A DNA stretch of 64,000 bases from Avena insularis (lineage: Eukaryota; Streptophyta; Magnoliopsida; Poales; Poaceae). The notes below the pieces were generated by a model, which was given only the letters and a program-made list of their open reading frames with translations, searched no databases and was not told the DNA's origin. Both the position numbers and the translations under genes were made by a program. Position 1 is the first letter of the stretch. Each line of letters opens with the position of its first letter. Positions 33,292 to 44,360 of this stretch are shown here, piece after piece. The DNA lies in contig CM042694.1 of assembly GCA_023614405.1 (NCBI GenBank), forward strand, positions 134,979,711-135,043,710. The letters are read 5' to 3'.

Positions 33292-33864
33292 TTACCTCTT
33301 TCTAGCTTCATCATTCAGCATGCTATTCTTCACCATCTCCAACATCAGCTTCCCATTTGGAGCTGAATTGCTAACTGACACAACAAGCGGGTTCCAACTG
33401 TCGGGCATGGAACTTAGCAGCAACAATGCTTGCACCTCATCCTCAAAGTTGATCTTCATGGCAGAGAGTTGATTTATATGGCACTGGAAGACATTCAAGT
33501 GTTCAATAACACTGCTACCATCCCGGTACTCAAGCTTGGCTAGTCTTTTGATTATTGAGGCCTTGTTCATAGTTGTCTTCCTCTCATACATTAACTCCAA
33601 CTTCTGCCACATCTCATACGCATTTGTGTCATTTGTAACATGGTGAAATATATTCTGGTTGATGTACAAACGAATCATACCTACTGTTTTTCTGTTCAGC
33701 ACTCTCCATTCTTCTTCTATGACACCAGATGTCACTATTTTGTCTTTGACAATTGGCTCATACAAATCCTTGCAATAAAGGATGTCTTCCATCATGGGCT
33801 TCCATAATGAAAAGTTGGAAGAATAAAGTTTTGTCATGCCACTTGTAGTGGCGCCTTCTTCCAA
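33292..33864 (-). pseudogene. Copia gag
   Basis: The 190-codon frame begins MEEGATTSGMTKLYSSNFSL and carries gag landmarks: YSSNFSLWKPMMED, a YEMWQKLELMYE segment and LLLSSMPDSWNPLV. These fit the UBN2/gag domain of Tork/Tnt1-type Copia elements. The frame lies directly inside the 5' LTR and primer site. It runs on towards a zinc-knuckle region that is out of frame. Gag itself looks complete to about residue 190. Confidence 0.85.
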
Positions 33865-33904
33865 AGAAATTGCGAGCTAGTAGCAACCTTAGATCAAACC
33901 TTGA

Positions 33905-33916
33905 GCTCTGATACCA
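33905..33916 (-). other. primer-binding site for initiator tRNA-Met
   Basis: The minus strand reads TGGTATCAGAGC, the standard Copia primer site, three bases inside the LTR end at 33920. Confidence 0.95.
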
Positions 33917-34039
33917 CTATGTTGGGGAATTAGCACACTCAAACATGATATGAAAATACACAGCAGAATAAGATTTAAACTTCATATCCACTCATGTACT
34001 AAATCCACAGATCGTTGCTCAATCACGGAAGGAAACATA

Positions 34040-35802
34040 TGTTGGAAATAAGCCCTGGAGACAAATAGTAGTAAGGACTATTATCATATTTCATATAGTT
34101 TATGATTAAGTTTTATATCATGCTACAAATGTGTTGAGTGGAAACATCAATACACGTGTGATATACAAACAACCAGGGGTTCCCAGTGAAACTCTAGTCA
34201 CTGGTTCATTGGTCAACAAATGATCAAGTTTCCTGATCATGTGGCATTATGCCAGTTGGAAATGAGGTCATCTCATTCTGAGAATGAGATGATGAACCAA
34301 TACCCAACCTAAACATCGTGAACCGATCATGTCACAAAGTTCAAGTTACGATGATTATAAATGGATCCTCGTAGACTATTCCTTAGACCGTGAGGCTATA
34401 TCAATCACTGTCTCCTGAGAGTGATTAGATAACATCAAACACCATCTGGTAATATGATGGTTATAAAGGTGTGTTTAGGTACTCGGAGGAAACTGTAGAT
34501 GCAATATATGTCAAGAGCGGGATTTGTCCGTCCATGTGACGGGAAGATACTTAAAGGGCCCACTCGAAGAAGTTATATCCAATATCTGCACAGCGTGTGA
34601 TTTGATCACGGGGATATCACTTGTCGGAACGAGTCAAGTAGCATTGTTCCGTAACGAGATTGAACATGACATGGTGATGTCATTGATCAGATCTCGGGCA
34701 ATGCAAGTATCGAGAGACAAAAGGAATAAGACACGACTGTCCCGGTTCAAACGACGAAAGATCTTCGTGGAACGCACAAGGGTCACATGGCCATCCAGGT
34801 CCCTCTGTCGATCATTGGTGCGGGAGTGCCCCGACCATGTCTGGAGTGTTCCCGAACCGTGGGGTATCACGCTTAAGGGCTTGATGATGCTTAGAGAGTA
34901 TTTATAGGATTGGTAGAATCACCGAAGAATAGTAGAGAGAAAACTGGAAGGGTTTGGTAAGTCCGGAGGATGTTACGAGTGGAGGTGGAAGATGTTCCAT
35001 GGCCACGGAGATTGAATAATATGTGAATGAATGTTGAATGTTGATTTAATCATTTATTCATAATTATTTAATAAATAGAAAAATCAAATAAATGGTCAAA
35101 GGCTTAATGGGCCAATTTCTGGAGGGAGAGGGCCCATTAGGGGAAAGGAGAGAGGGAGAAGGGGGTGGGCCTAGCCCCAGCTGTGGGTCCCACTAGGGTG
35201 GCCGGCGGCCACCCCTCCCCCCTCCTCTCCTTTAGTCCCACCCCGGGACTTTGAGGGAGGTAGTACCTCCCCTCCCCTATATATAGTGGGGGTATTTGGC
35301 CAATTTAAATACACGAATAATCAATAAAGGTCTTCTCACTTTTGGGAGGACCTCCAATTGATATTTTCTCTCTCCCCCCTCTCTCTCGTGACCATGGTCC
35401 GAAGTCTGGACTGTGTGATCGAGAGACATCTTCACCGTGGAGCGCCGTCGCGCTGCGGGATTCAGATCCGGGAGCTCTACTTTCGCAACTGCTGCTGGAT
35501 CGAGGAAGCGGGAGTCATCGTCAGGCACCGGACGTGTGTAACTCCCCGCGAGGTGTCACACTTGAGGCACTCAATTCGTTGGAGCCATAGGAGCGCAAGG
35601 ACTTCATCACGACCTTTAGGTCGGCTTCGGCTCGTCTACATCAACCACGCTCTCCTAAGCATTGACAACGCTTTTCGGTCTTCAAGGGTAAGTTCGCAAA
35701 AAGCCCCTCCTGTTACTGTATTACTAATAGATAGGTCCTGGTAGCTTCAGGGGTTCAGGGGCGTAGAGTAAAATTTATTGTTTTTATACTTGGAGCCCCA
35801 AC
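34040..35802 (+). repeat. 5' LTR of the BARE/Angela-like element
   Basis: Matches 40371-42763 apart from the MITE. A TATA box (CCTATATATAGTGGG) is at about 35276-35290. A perfect 8-bp dyad (35196-35203 and 35207-35214) lies about 65 bases upstream of it. The last bases read CCCCAACTA, a mutated end. The frames at 34524-34907 and 35342-35744 are LTR sequence without known domains. Confidence 0.9.
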
Positions 35803-35804
35803 TA

Positions 35805-35816
35805 TGGTATCAGAGC
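35805..35816 (+). other. primer-binding site for initiator tRNA-Met
   Basis: TGGTATCAGAGC directly after LTR1. Confidence 0.95.
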
Positions 35817-36886
35817 TAGATCTATGCATAGTAATGCTAGTACGGGTAGAACACACGAGATGTAGCGTGTGGGCGTTGACCTTTTAGTTGTTACCCTCCC
35901 ACGTGTACTTGTGTATACCGCAGTAATGCTTGATGAAGCGGCCCCCAACCGACTTTACATGTTCATTCGCGAGACTGGTCCACGCTTGACATACGGCTTG
36001 TACTGTATAAAGTGGCTTAGGAGGGTGTCTGTCTCTCTCGCATTAGTTGGTATACCATTTGCAACGGAGGGCCCCGAAAGGGGTGTAGTAGATACTACTT
36101 GATCAGCGTTGTGCTGAAAGTTCGTAGGTACGAAAGCCCATTCAGCCACGTAAAACATGCAAAGATAAAGTAGAAGCGTCTAACTTTGTTTTGCAGGGGG
36201 GCGTTGCTTTGTGATATGGTTGTGGCAAAGGTAAAGTGATTACCTTTTGTTACATAGTAGTAGATAGTCACGGAAGTGACGAACTACCACGCTAGAAAGA
36301 CACCGGTACCCTAGTGTCTACGGCGCCGGAACCCGGTGACGACAGATGGAGATCACGACGTGAAGGACCATATCACATAGCATTTACATTCAATGTTATT
36401 GTTTGTATGTCTTATTATGTGCTAGTATTAGATACTCGACGGTAGCCTAATAAGATGATCCCTGTTAAAATTACCAACGATTGTGTTCCCCCTTAGTGTG
36501 CACCACCAAGAAAGTTCTTCGGTATGAGGCGATCCAGGGTTACAGGCCTGGGTGTCAGACATATCTACGTTCGCATATAGTGGGTGTAAGCCATGTTGCA
36601 CAGCGAATACACTAAGGTTGAGTTGGCGAGCCTAGCATGTGTAGACATGGCCTCGGAACACGGATGGTCGAAAGATCGACCACGAGTCGCATGAATGATG
36701 TGACCGATGTTTAGCGTCCACCCTTGAACCCACATTGATGGCCGTGACGATCAGGGGAGATGTGGCTGATAGGGGTCGTGTTATCACTAGGAACCCTTTT
36801 GGGGATAGGTGTTTCTGAGTGGAGTTATTATTAACTCATTTAATTATAAACTTAGTCTAAATTCCTTTTTGCAATTATAAATGTAG
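35817..36886 (+). other. non-coding leader of the BARE/Angela-like element
   Basis: No protein-like frame; the layout (primer site, long leader, gag) matches BARE-type elements. Confidence 0.55.
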
Positions 36887-37585
36887 ATGGCACCTTTCGT
36901 GTTGATGATTGATTGGTTAGAAGGAGAGAAGCTCAGATTAGATGGATCAAACTTCTCCATATGGGTTGCACGTCTCCATGTACTCCTTAGCGAGAATGAC
37001 ATGGTCGACTACATACTCAACGGGATGGATTTGGATCAGCCCATTGACCTAGAGACCCCAGAGCAGCGGAAAGACCGCTATCTCCGTCGTGAGATGGCCT
37101 CCTTCATTTCAGTTACCATGCGTTTCGGAATGGTGGATGAGCTGTGGCCTTTCGTGGGTGATGTCGACCCTCGTTCGGTGATGCTACAGCTTAGGACACA
37201 TTTCGTGGAACAAGTACGCATATGGGAGCATGAGCTGATGGGAGACTTCCTCTCCATTAAGGTGGAGGAGAACTCATCACTAGACGACCACTTGGAGCAC
37301 ATGCATGATGTGTACATGAGGCCTGCATACTTCCTGGATAGCTAGATGACGGGCTCTTTTGCAAATAGTTTTGTGTTGCGGTCGCTGCCACCAAGCTACC
37401 AAGCACAAGTCAGGACTTGCGTAATGAGGGGCGACGCGGAAACAATGGAGTTCCACCGGATGGTGACACATCTCAGGAATGTGTTGGTTGAACCAGATGT
37501 CACCCAAGTCATCAATGACAAATGTATATATTTGATATACAGTTTTATAAATGTTATAATCTTGCAAACACATTTGCAGTGTTAA
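36887..37585 (+). pseudogene. gag-like frame of the nested element
   Basis: From ATG 36887 the frame shows RLDGSNFSIWVARLHVLL, then a DELWPFVGD segment, and stops at TAG 37343. It continues in the same frame with FANSFVLRSLPPSYQAQV and closes at 37585. This fits the UBN2-type Copia gag. One point stop separates two gag-like halves, and no zinc knuckle is seen downstream. Gag would package element RNA. Confidence 0.7.
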
Positions 37586-40370
37586 GTATATCTGATACTT
37601 GTTCTGTTTTGCTGAAAACAGGTCCTTCTGCATGAGAGGTGCTTGCTGGAGAGGAGGTGACGTTGCGTGTTGATGGTGAGCCTGATGATGACGGCCTACG
37701 ACACTCTCCCTCGACATTTATCATTTAGTTTGTGTTTTAGGATGATTATTGTAATCAAGAGATTGTGAACTTCTTTAGTGTGTCTCACACTTCGTGAGAC
37801 GGTTATTCCTATGAGTTTGTAACAAACAGTTGTTCCACTTTTATGAGTGATTTCTATTCATGTTCATATCTTGTTTGATTATTTGTGAATTATCCTTGTT
37901 GTTTGAAACTAATTGATAATGAATGAACATTTATAATACATTAAAATGCCTTGTTTAAAATACCCAACTTAATGATATGTTCATTAATGAATGAAAAACC
38001 ATTGTTTAAATTCAAAGTTATGTGATAATATGTGAAAGTCATTCGATTTATTTTCACATATAAATCATGCCTAAGTTTGGCAAATTAACTTGAACACCGT
38101 GTATTACTTGAATACAAAGTGTTTAATGAATTGTTAAAAAAGTAAATACATATTCGATGTATTGTGTTTAACGAAAATGGTAATGATCATTATATGATTG
38201 TTTAAATGTGTAAAGAAGTTTACCAAAGGAAACATGAATATGAAACTATTTGATTTGATCAAAGTGTTTCATCAATAAAATGGTATAAATATAAAAGAGA
38301 ATCTAATTGCTATGATTTGATCAATAGTAATGAAATTCAACTTTATAAGAATGGGATAAAAGAAATTGTGGAATGCAAAGTGTTTTGAAACGTCAAAATG
38401 CAAAGCATCGAAATGTGATATTACATATCAAAGGGGTTGAATAGAAGGCACCAAATAAATCGTTGTAGTGTAGATGTAGAGACCATTAGCTTAGAAATAG
38501 TTAGCACTCAATTAGAAGGTAGTGAACCATTTGAATTCGTGAAAGTTTTGAGGTTATTCGATATAACCAAAACAATAGCGAATAAGTCCTTGTAGAGTAT
38601 TCATTGGAAACTTTGAATACAAAACCCATAGCTGAAACCAAAAGGAAAGCAAGATTCGTACTGCTTGGATTTTTGTACATTTTTGAGGAAACCCACGTTT
38701 AGTGATATTTCTCGATTATGGAACAAATGGAAGAAAGTGTAAAACACGATGAGGATTCAAAACCCTACATCAGAGTGTTGAGAAGCGCAACGGACAATGT
38801 TCCTGAACGATTCTCTTCACAAAGGAAAGAATCAATGATATTGATCATTGTGTTTTCCCCACTAGTGTTTTTACTACGTGAAGTAGGATTCAAAATGTAA
38901 TCCATATCTAGTATGGAGACATTTGTGAATCATTTGTCATGATTCTTGAAATATGACATACCTACGAACTACAAAGGAAATAATGGTAAACTAGAATTAT
39001 GAGAAATCCTAAAAGCAAAATTCCCTTGAGATTAGAAAGCAATTCGTTGCTGAATCTCACAAGTAAAAGGGGTTACTTGGATTTTCCGAAATGACTGCAA
39101 ATCCATAGTGGAAAAAGGGGGTGAATGACAAAAGCACGATTTGTCAGGTATTGGACAAATTCAAATGAATTTGATTCATGTGTGCTAAATGTCTAGTGGA
39201 TTTAAAACTAGTAATAGTACTATTATCTCATAGTAAATCTCCAAGTTTGATATTTGATCAAAGTTTTTGAAATTGTTCAAAATAGTGAGTGGATATGCAA
39301 TTTGCATAAAATTGAGTAGGAGCCATGAAAGTCTTCCTGAAACAATATGTGATTGACATATTTTTGAGTGGGAGCAATATAAGTCTCAAATTCAAATATG
39401 TAGGAACATATTTTGAGTGGGAGCTTATAGGAGTAATTCTTAAGGGTGTTAAGAATAAAAGCACAAATACTTATAAATAATGATTTATAAGATGTAGAAC
39501 TTGATAATATGTGTATTATGATATTATGTAGTATTCCTTAAGGGATTCTGAAAGGAGTTTCAGAATATAAGTTAATTAAGGAACTGGTTCTTAATGACTC
39601 AAGTTAGGAATAGTATTAAGTTTAACGTTAATGGTTGAAAGAAAGAAAAGGATGATCGTCATCCACTATGTTGATACATAGGTTCTATCTTAGAAAACCA
39701 TGATGATAACTTAGCATAATATGCAATCCAAATAAGGAACGTTTAAAAGTGATCAAGTTTGAATCACGGAACGTTGAGTTAAGTTTGTCCGCAGTGTCTA
39801 GTAGAGAACTGTAGACATGTTTTCCAAATCCATAAAGGATGACATATCTTAAAGCATAAAGGGTTATGTTATAAGGGAATATGTTGGAAACTCCTGTAAT
39901 ACCGATTGAAGTCAAGTAGGAAGTGAGGTGAACAAAACATCGAAAGTTGCACATAGTGCACTAGTGTTTCGGTGAATACATTTATAATAATAGATAAGGG
40001 TACCATCTAAAATGTTGTATAATGTTATGGCGGGGCTAGTTCGCTTTTAACATAGAATGATGTGTCCCAGGGCACAGTGCCCATGAGAAAGCCCTCGAGG
40101 TTGATCTAACGTCATTGTAGGCTCCTGGAATCAGGCGTCATTCTGCTGCCATAGTGATGATGCATACACACAGATGCTATCATGTGATGATAGAGTATTA
40201 ATGTCAATCCAGGCGACATTAGTAAGTTGCAAAGGATTTGGGACTGTAAAGTACAGACCCAAGACTCAACCTCTTCCATGAGCAAGCATGTTCAGGGTAC
40301 CGGATATATGGTGCCAATGATTGAGAACAAATGCAGCTAGTGTATTTGTACTCTAGTGCAAGTGGGAGAC
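37586..40370 (+). other. AT-rich non-coding interior of the nested element
   Basis: Nearly 2.8 kb without a recognisable protein. The 39700-40370 part has words typical of the 3' internal region of BARE/Angela elements (GTTTGTCCGCAGTGTCTAGTA, GTGCACTAGTGTTTC) and ends in the polypurine tract at 40361-40370. The pol region seems to have been replaced or lost. Confidence 0.6.
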
Positions 40371-42763
40371 TATCGGAAATATGCCCTAGAGACAAATAGT
40401 AGTAAGGACTATTATCATATTTCATATAGTTTATGATTAAGTTTTATATCATGCTAGAACTGTGTTAAGTGGAAACATCAATACACGTGTGATATACAAA
40501 CAACCAGGGGTTCCTAGTGAAACTCTAGTCACTAGTTCATTGGTCAACAGATGATCAAGTTTCCTAATCATGTGGCATTTATGCCAGTTGGAAATGAGGT
40601 CATCTCATTCCAAGAATGAGATGATGAACCAATACCCAACCTAAACATCGTGACCCGATCATGTCACGAAGTTCAAGTTACGATGAATAGAAATGGATCG
40701 TTGTAGACTATTCCTTAGACCGTGAGGCTATATCAATCACTGTCTCCCGAGAGTGCTTAGATAGCATCAAACGCCATCTGGTAATACAGTGGTTATAAAG
40801 GTGTGTTCAGGTACTCGGAGGAAACCGTAGAGGCAATATATGTCAAGAGCGGGATTTGTCTGTCCATGTGACGGGAAGATACTTAAAGGGCCCACTCGGA
40901 GAAGTTATATCCAATAGCTGCGCAGCGTGTGATTTGATCACGGGGATATCACTTGTCGGAACGAGTCAAGTAGCATTGTTCAGTAACGAGATTGAACACG
41001 ACATGGTGATGTCATTGATCATATCTCGGGCAATGCAAGTATCGAGAGACAAAGGGAATAAGACACGACTATCCCGGTTCAAACGACAAAAGATCTTTGT
41101 GGAACGCACAGGGATCACATGGCCATCCAGGTCCTCTGTCGATCATTGGTGCGGGAGTGTCCCGACCATGTCTGGAGTGTTCCCGAATCGTGGGGTATCA
41201 CGCTTAAGGGCTTGATGATGCTTAGAGAGTGTTTATAGGATCGGTAGAATCACTGAAGAATTGTAGAGAGAAAACCGGAAGGGTTTCGGTAAGTCCGGAG
41301 GATGTCTGGAGTGGAGGTGGAAGATGTTCCATGGCCACGGAGATTGAATAATATGTGAATGAATGTTAAATGTTGATTTAATCATTTATTCATAATTATT
41401 TAATAAAGAGAAAAATCAAATAAATGGTCAAAGGCTTAATGGGCCAATTTCTAGAGGGAGAGGGCCCATTAGGGGAAAGGAGAGAGGGAGAAGGGGCAAG
41501 GGGGAGGCCGGTTGGGCCTAGCCCCCCCGCGCGGGCCCACTAGGGTTAGGGATGTAAATGGATCAGATCAGATCGGATATTGCTATTACCATATCCTTTA
41601 CCATATTTTTTTGACGGATTCGGATCGGAGCGGATAATAGCCGGATACGGATCCGAATGCGGATTATATCGGATTGCGGATATGGAGCGGATTCGGAGTG
41701 AACTCGGATCGGAAGAGGATAATCGAACAAATACACGTAGAGAAATAAAAATTTATTTAGTTTATGCAAAAGAAATGACAAAAGGCGTGCAACACTAGAT
41801 AACAGTAGTATAAAAGTGCAAGATTGGTAATAGCACAGTATAACATGCATATGTAGCATGCATAGCTTGCCGATACACTAACTAGATTGTCTAGATATTG
41901 GGTTTGTGCTAAATTTATCGGATTATCCTATTTGAGTATCTCGGATAATCCGCATAAAATGTTGGATTATCCTTATCCGTAGGATATCATCAATACCATA
42001 TCCTCTACCATATCCGTCGGATATCCGCTCGACAAATATCCTCATCCGCATCCATATCCACCGGATAGCAAAAAATACATACCATATCCTCAAAAATGGA
42101 TGCAGATACGGATTCGGAGCAGAAATTATCCGTACTATTTACATCCCTAACTAGGGTGGCCGGCAGCCACCCCTCTCCCCTCCTCTCCTTTAGTCCCACC
42201 CCGGGACTTTGAGGGAGGTAGTACCTCCCCTCCCCTATATATAGTGGGGGTATTTGGCCAATTTAAATACACCAATAATCAATAAAGGTATTCTCACTTT
42301 TGGGAGGACCTCCAATTGATATTTTCTCTCTCCCTCTCTCTCTCTCGTGATCATGGTCCCAAGTCTGGACTGCGCGAGCGATAGATATCTTCACCGCGAA
42401 GCGCCGTCGCGCTGCGGGATTCGGATCCGGGAGCTCTACTTCTGCAACTGCTGCTCGAGGGGGAAGCGAGAGTCATCGTGAGGCACCGGATGTGTGTAAC
42501 TCCCCGCGAGGTGTCGCACTTGAGGCACTCAAGTCGTTGGAGCCAGAGGAGTGCAAGGACTTCATCACGACCTTGAGGTCGGCTTCGGCTCGTCTACATC
42601 AACCACGCTCTCCTGGGAGTTGACAACGCTTTTCGGTCTTCAAGGGTAAGTTTATAAAAGCCCGTCCGTTCTTGTATCAGACATTAATAGATAGGTTCTG
42701 GCAGCTTCAGGGGTTCAGGGGCGTAGAGTAAAATTTATTGTTTTCATACGCGGAACCCCAACA
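40371..42763 (+). repeat. 3' LTR of the BARE/Angela-like element, with a MITE inside
   Basis: It begins TATCGGAAATATGCCCTAGA (the expected TG is TA), follows LTR1 closely and contains an inserted 603-bp MITE at 41547-42149. Confidence 0.9.
41547..42149. mobile_element. non-autonomous hAT element (MITE), TSD ACTAGGGT
   Basis: The ends TAGGGATGTAAATGG and, inverted, TAGGGATGTAAATAG are terminal repeats. The 8-bp duplication ACTAGGGT is perfect at 41539-41546 and 42150-42157. LTR1 of the host lacks the insert at the same place, which proves insertion. The interior is full of GGATAT and ATCCGC words, as in this hAT type. No transposase is encoded. Confidence 0.95.
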
Positions 42764-43447
42764 ACATATGCATCAAACATATATGGAGGAAATAGAATCT
42801 GTACCAACCGAGGACAAGTCATGTGTGCTCTCAGACATAGTGGCTGAAATCTGCAGGTAGGCAGGACAAGTCCTATGTGCTCTCATCACATAGGAGCAGC
42901 AACAAACAAATCAACACACAGGGACACTAATCCTTTTTACGTGGAACACCTCTCAACTTGAGAGGAAAAACCACGGGCCGAAGCCACCCAAATCTTCTTC
43001 CACTATTATAAAATGGGGATACAACTTGTTCTTCTCTAGAGAGAACTAGAGGATCTCATACATCAAGATTTGGGGCACAATAGCTAGGGATCAGAGAAAT
43101 CTCATCAAACATGGTGGAACCACAGCTTGAAAGAGACAATGTAGTGGGTCTGGACGTCGCGACCTTCTGGGCAAAGCCTAATGCTTGATTCAGCTTCTTC
43201 CTTCAACTTCTCCTCTTTCCCTTCTCTCTTAGTTTTCTTCTCCAATGGAGGCTAACCTGGATTTTCATCACACCACCTTGTGGTGGTTGGATGGGAGGAT
43301 TATCTTTCCCCTTCCCTCATGTGCAATGTCCAAAATGACCCTTGATCATAATCCTAAAGGTTGGTGGGCTATAGCACCTGTTAGGGCCACCAGAAAAGGC
43401 TTCATAAGGCCATCTCCTCACAGCCCACACGAGGAGGATACCCAACA
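42764..43447 (-). repeat. outer piece of the split 5' LTR
   Basis: It continues the LTR interrupted at 34039. The first five bases are the duplicated ACATA. On the minus strand it begins TGTTGGGTATCC at 43447. Confidence 0.88.
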
Positions 43448-43573
43448 CCCCCTCTCTCTCTTGCACAGACACATGCACCCCCCACACACACACGTAGAAG
43501 CTTTTGTTGTACATTTAGTTTTTTTCTCATAGATTTCATTTCAAACTCGAAGTTCTCTAAAAGTATACTATAT

Positions 43574-44360
43574 ATGTTTTTCGAGAACAAGCAACGATTT
43601 CATTACAATTTGGAAAGGAGTTTTTTACGAGTACCACATACACCATACCAAGGAGATATACACAATGATTACTCATCCCTATGTTCTACATTCATACTAT
43701 TGGCTTTCCAAATCCCTAGCTCTTGCTCTTTGAACCAGCAATTTCACCGTAGCACTAACTCGACCAAAGGTTCTGGCATTCCCCTCCAGCCACAGATAGC
43801 GCATGCCTACAATCACACATATCTCTGCCTCCTTCCAACTTCGTCTCGTACATCAGGACCTCAAGGGAACCCACCACTCCTTCACTAAATTATCAACATC
43901 TGGAATCAGGTTTTTTAGGCCTCTTTCTTGGCTGAATATCTACCATAATTCCTTGGTGAAGGGATATTGTACCATCAAGTGAACAATGTTCTCAAGTGTC
44001 TGGTTGCATAGCATGTTCAAGTGAGGGTTACAACAGTCCTCTCTTCTGTAGTCTATTTGAAGTCCAGCATCTATTTCTCATGACTAACCATGTGAAGTTT
44101 TTCTCTTTCGGAGGTGCAACATTGTCCCAAATTTTCTGAGCATAATTTGTATTCCATAGAAGAAAATCCTTGTATGTAGAGGATTCTGTGCAGATGCCAT
44201 TAGCAGTCAGCCTCCATCTAAAATAGTCATCTTGTTCGGTCACAGTAGGAGAAATTGCCTGAATACTAATCCATAGCTAAATATTTTCAATCACAGCCTG
44301 GACTGACAGTACTCCTGGCAGATCAGCAATCCATCTTTCATTAGCACGGGTATCTATGAT
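43574..44360 (-). pseudogene. LINE C-terminal part (zf-RVT region) and 3' tail
   Basis: On the minus strand the frame 44243-44028 has the zf-RVT (reverse-transcriptase zinc-binding) landmarks of plant LINE ORF2: DDYFRWRLTANGICTES, then KIWDNVAPPKEKNFTWL, then RCWTSNRLQKRGL. Upstream, after a stop, is NERWIADLPG, the segment that precedes it in LINEs. Downstream the similarity continues with frame breaks to a short T-run at about 43575, where a LINE 3' end is expected on this strand. Confidence 0.75.

Larger units (their letters stand above)
34040..42763 (+). mobile_element. nested BARE/Angela-like Copia element, gag-only, 8.7 kb
   Basis: The element starts TGTTGGAAATAAGCCCTGGA, ends CGGAACCCCAACA and is flanked by the 5-bp duplication ACATA (34035-34039 and 42764-42768). 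LTR1 is 34040-35802 and LTR2 is 40371-42763; the latter is longer because of a 603-bp MITE. A TGGTATCAGAGC primer site follows LTR1 and an AGTGGGAGAC polypurine tract precedes LTR2. Only a gag-like frame is present. The 37586-40370 interior is AT-rich and shows no protease, integrase or reverse transcriptase, so mobility would depend on enzymes supplied in trans. Confidence 0.9.
29023..43447 (-). mobile_element. minus-strand Copia retrotransposon, interrupted by a nested element
   Basis: The element reads from 43447 down to 29023. Its 5' LTR is split: 42769-43447 plus 33920-34039 (about 799 bp together). Its 3' LTR is 29023-29822 (800 bp). A tRNA-iMet primer site is next to the inner LTR end (33905-33916). 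Gag (33864-33292), protease, integrase, reverse transcriptase and RNase H follow in Copia order. C-rich flanks (CCCCT at 29018-29022, CCCCCT at 43448-43453) suggest a target duplication but do not line up exactly. The coding part is frameshifted. The 34040-42763 insertion lies in its 5' LTR. Confidence 0.88.
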
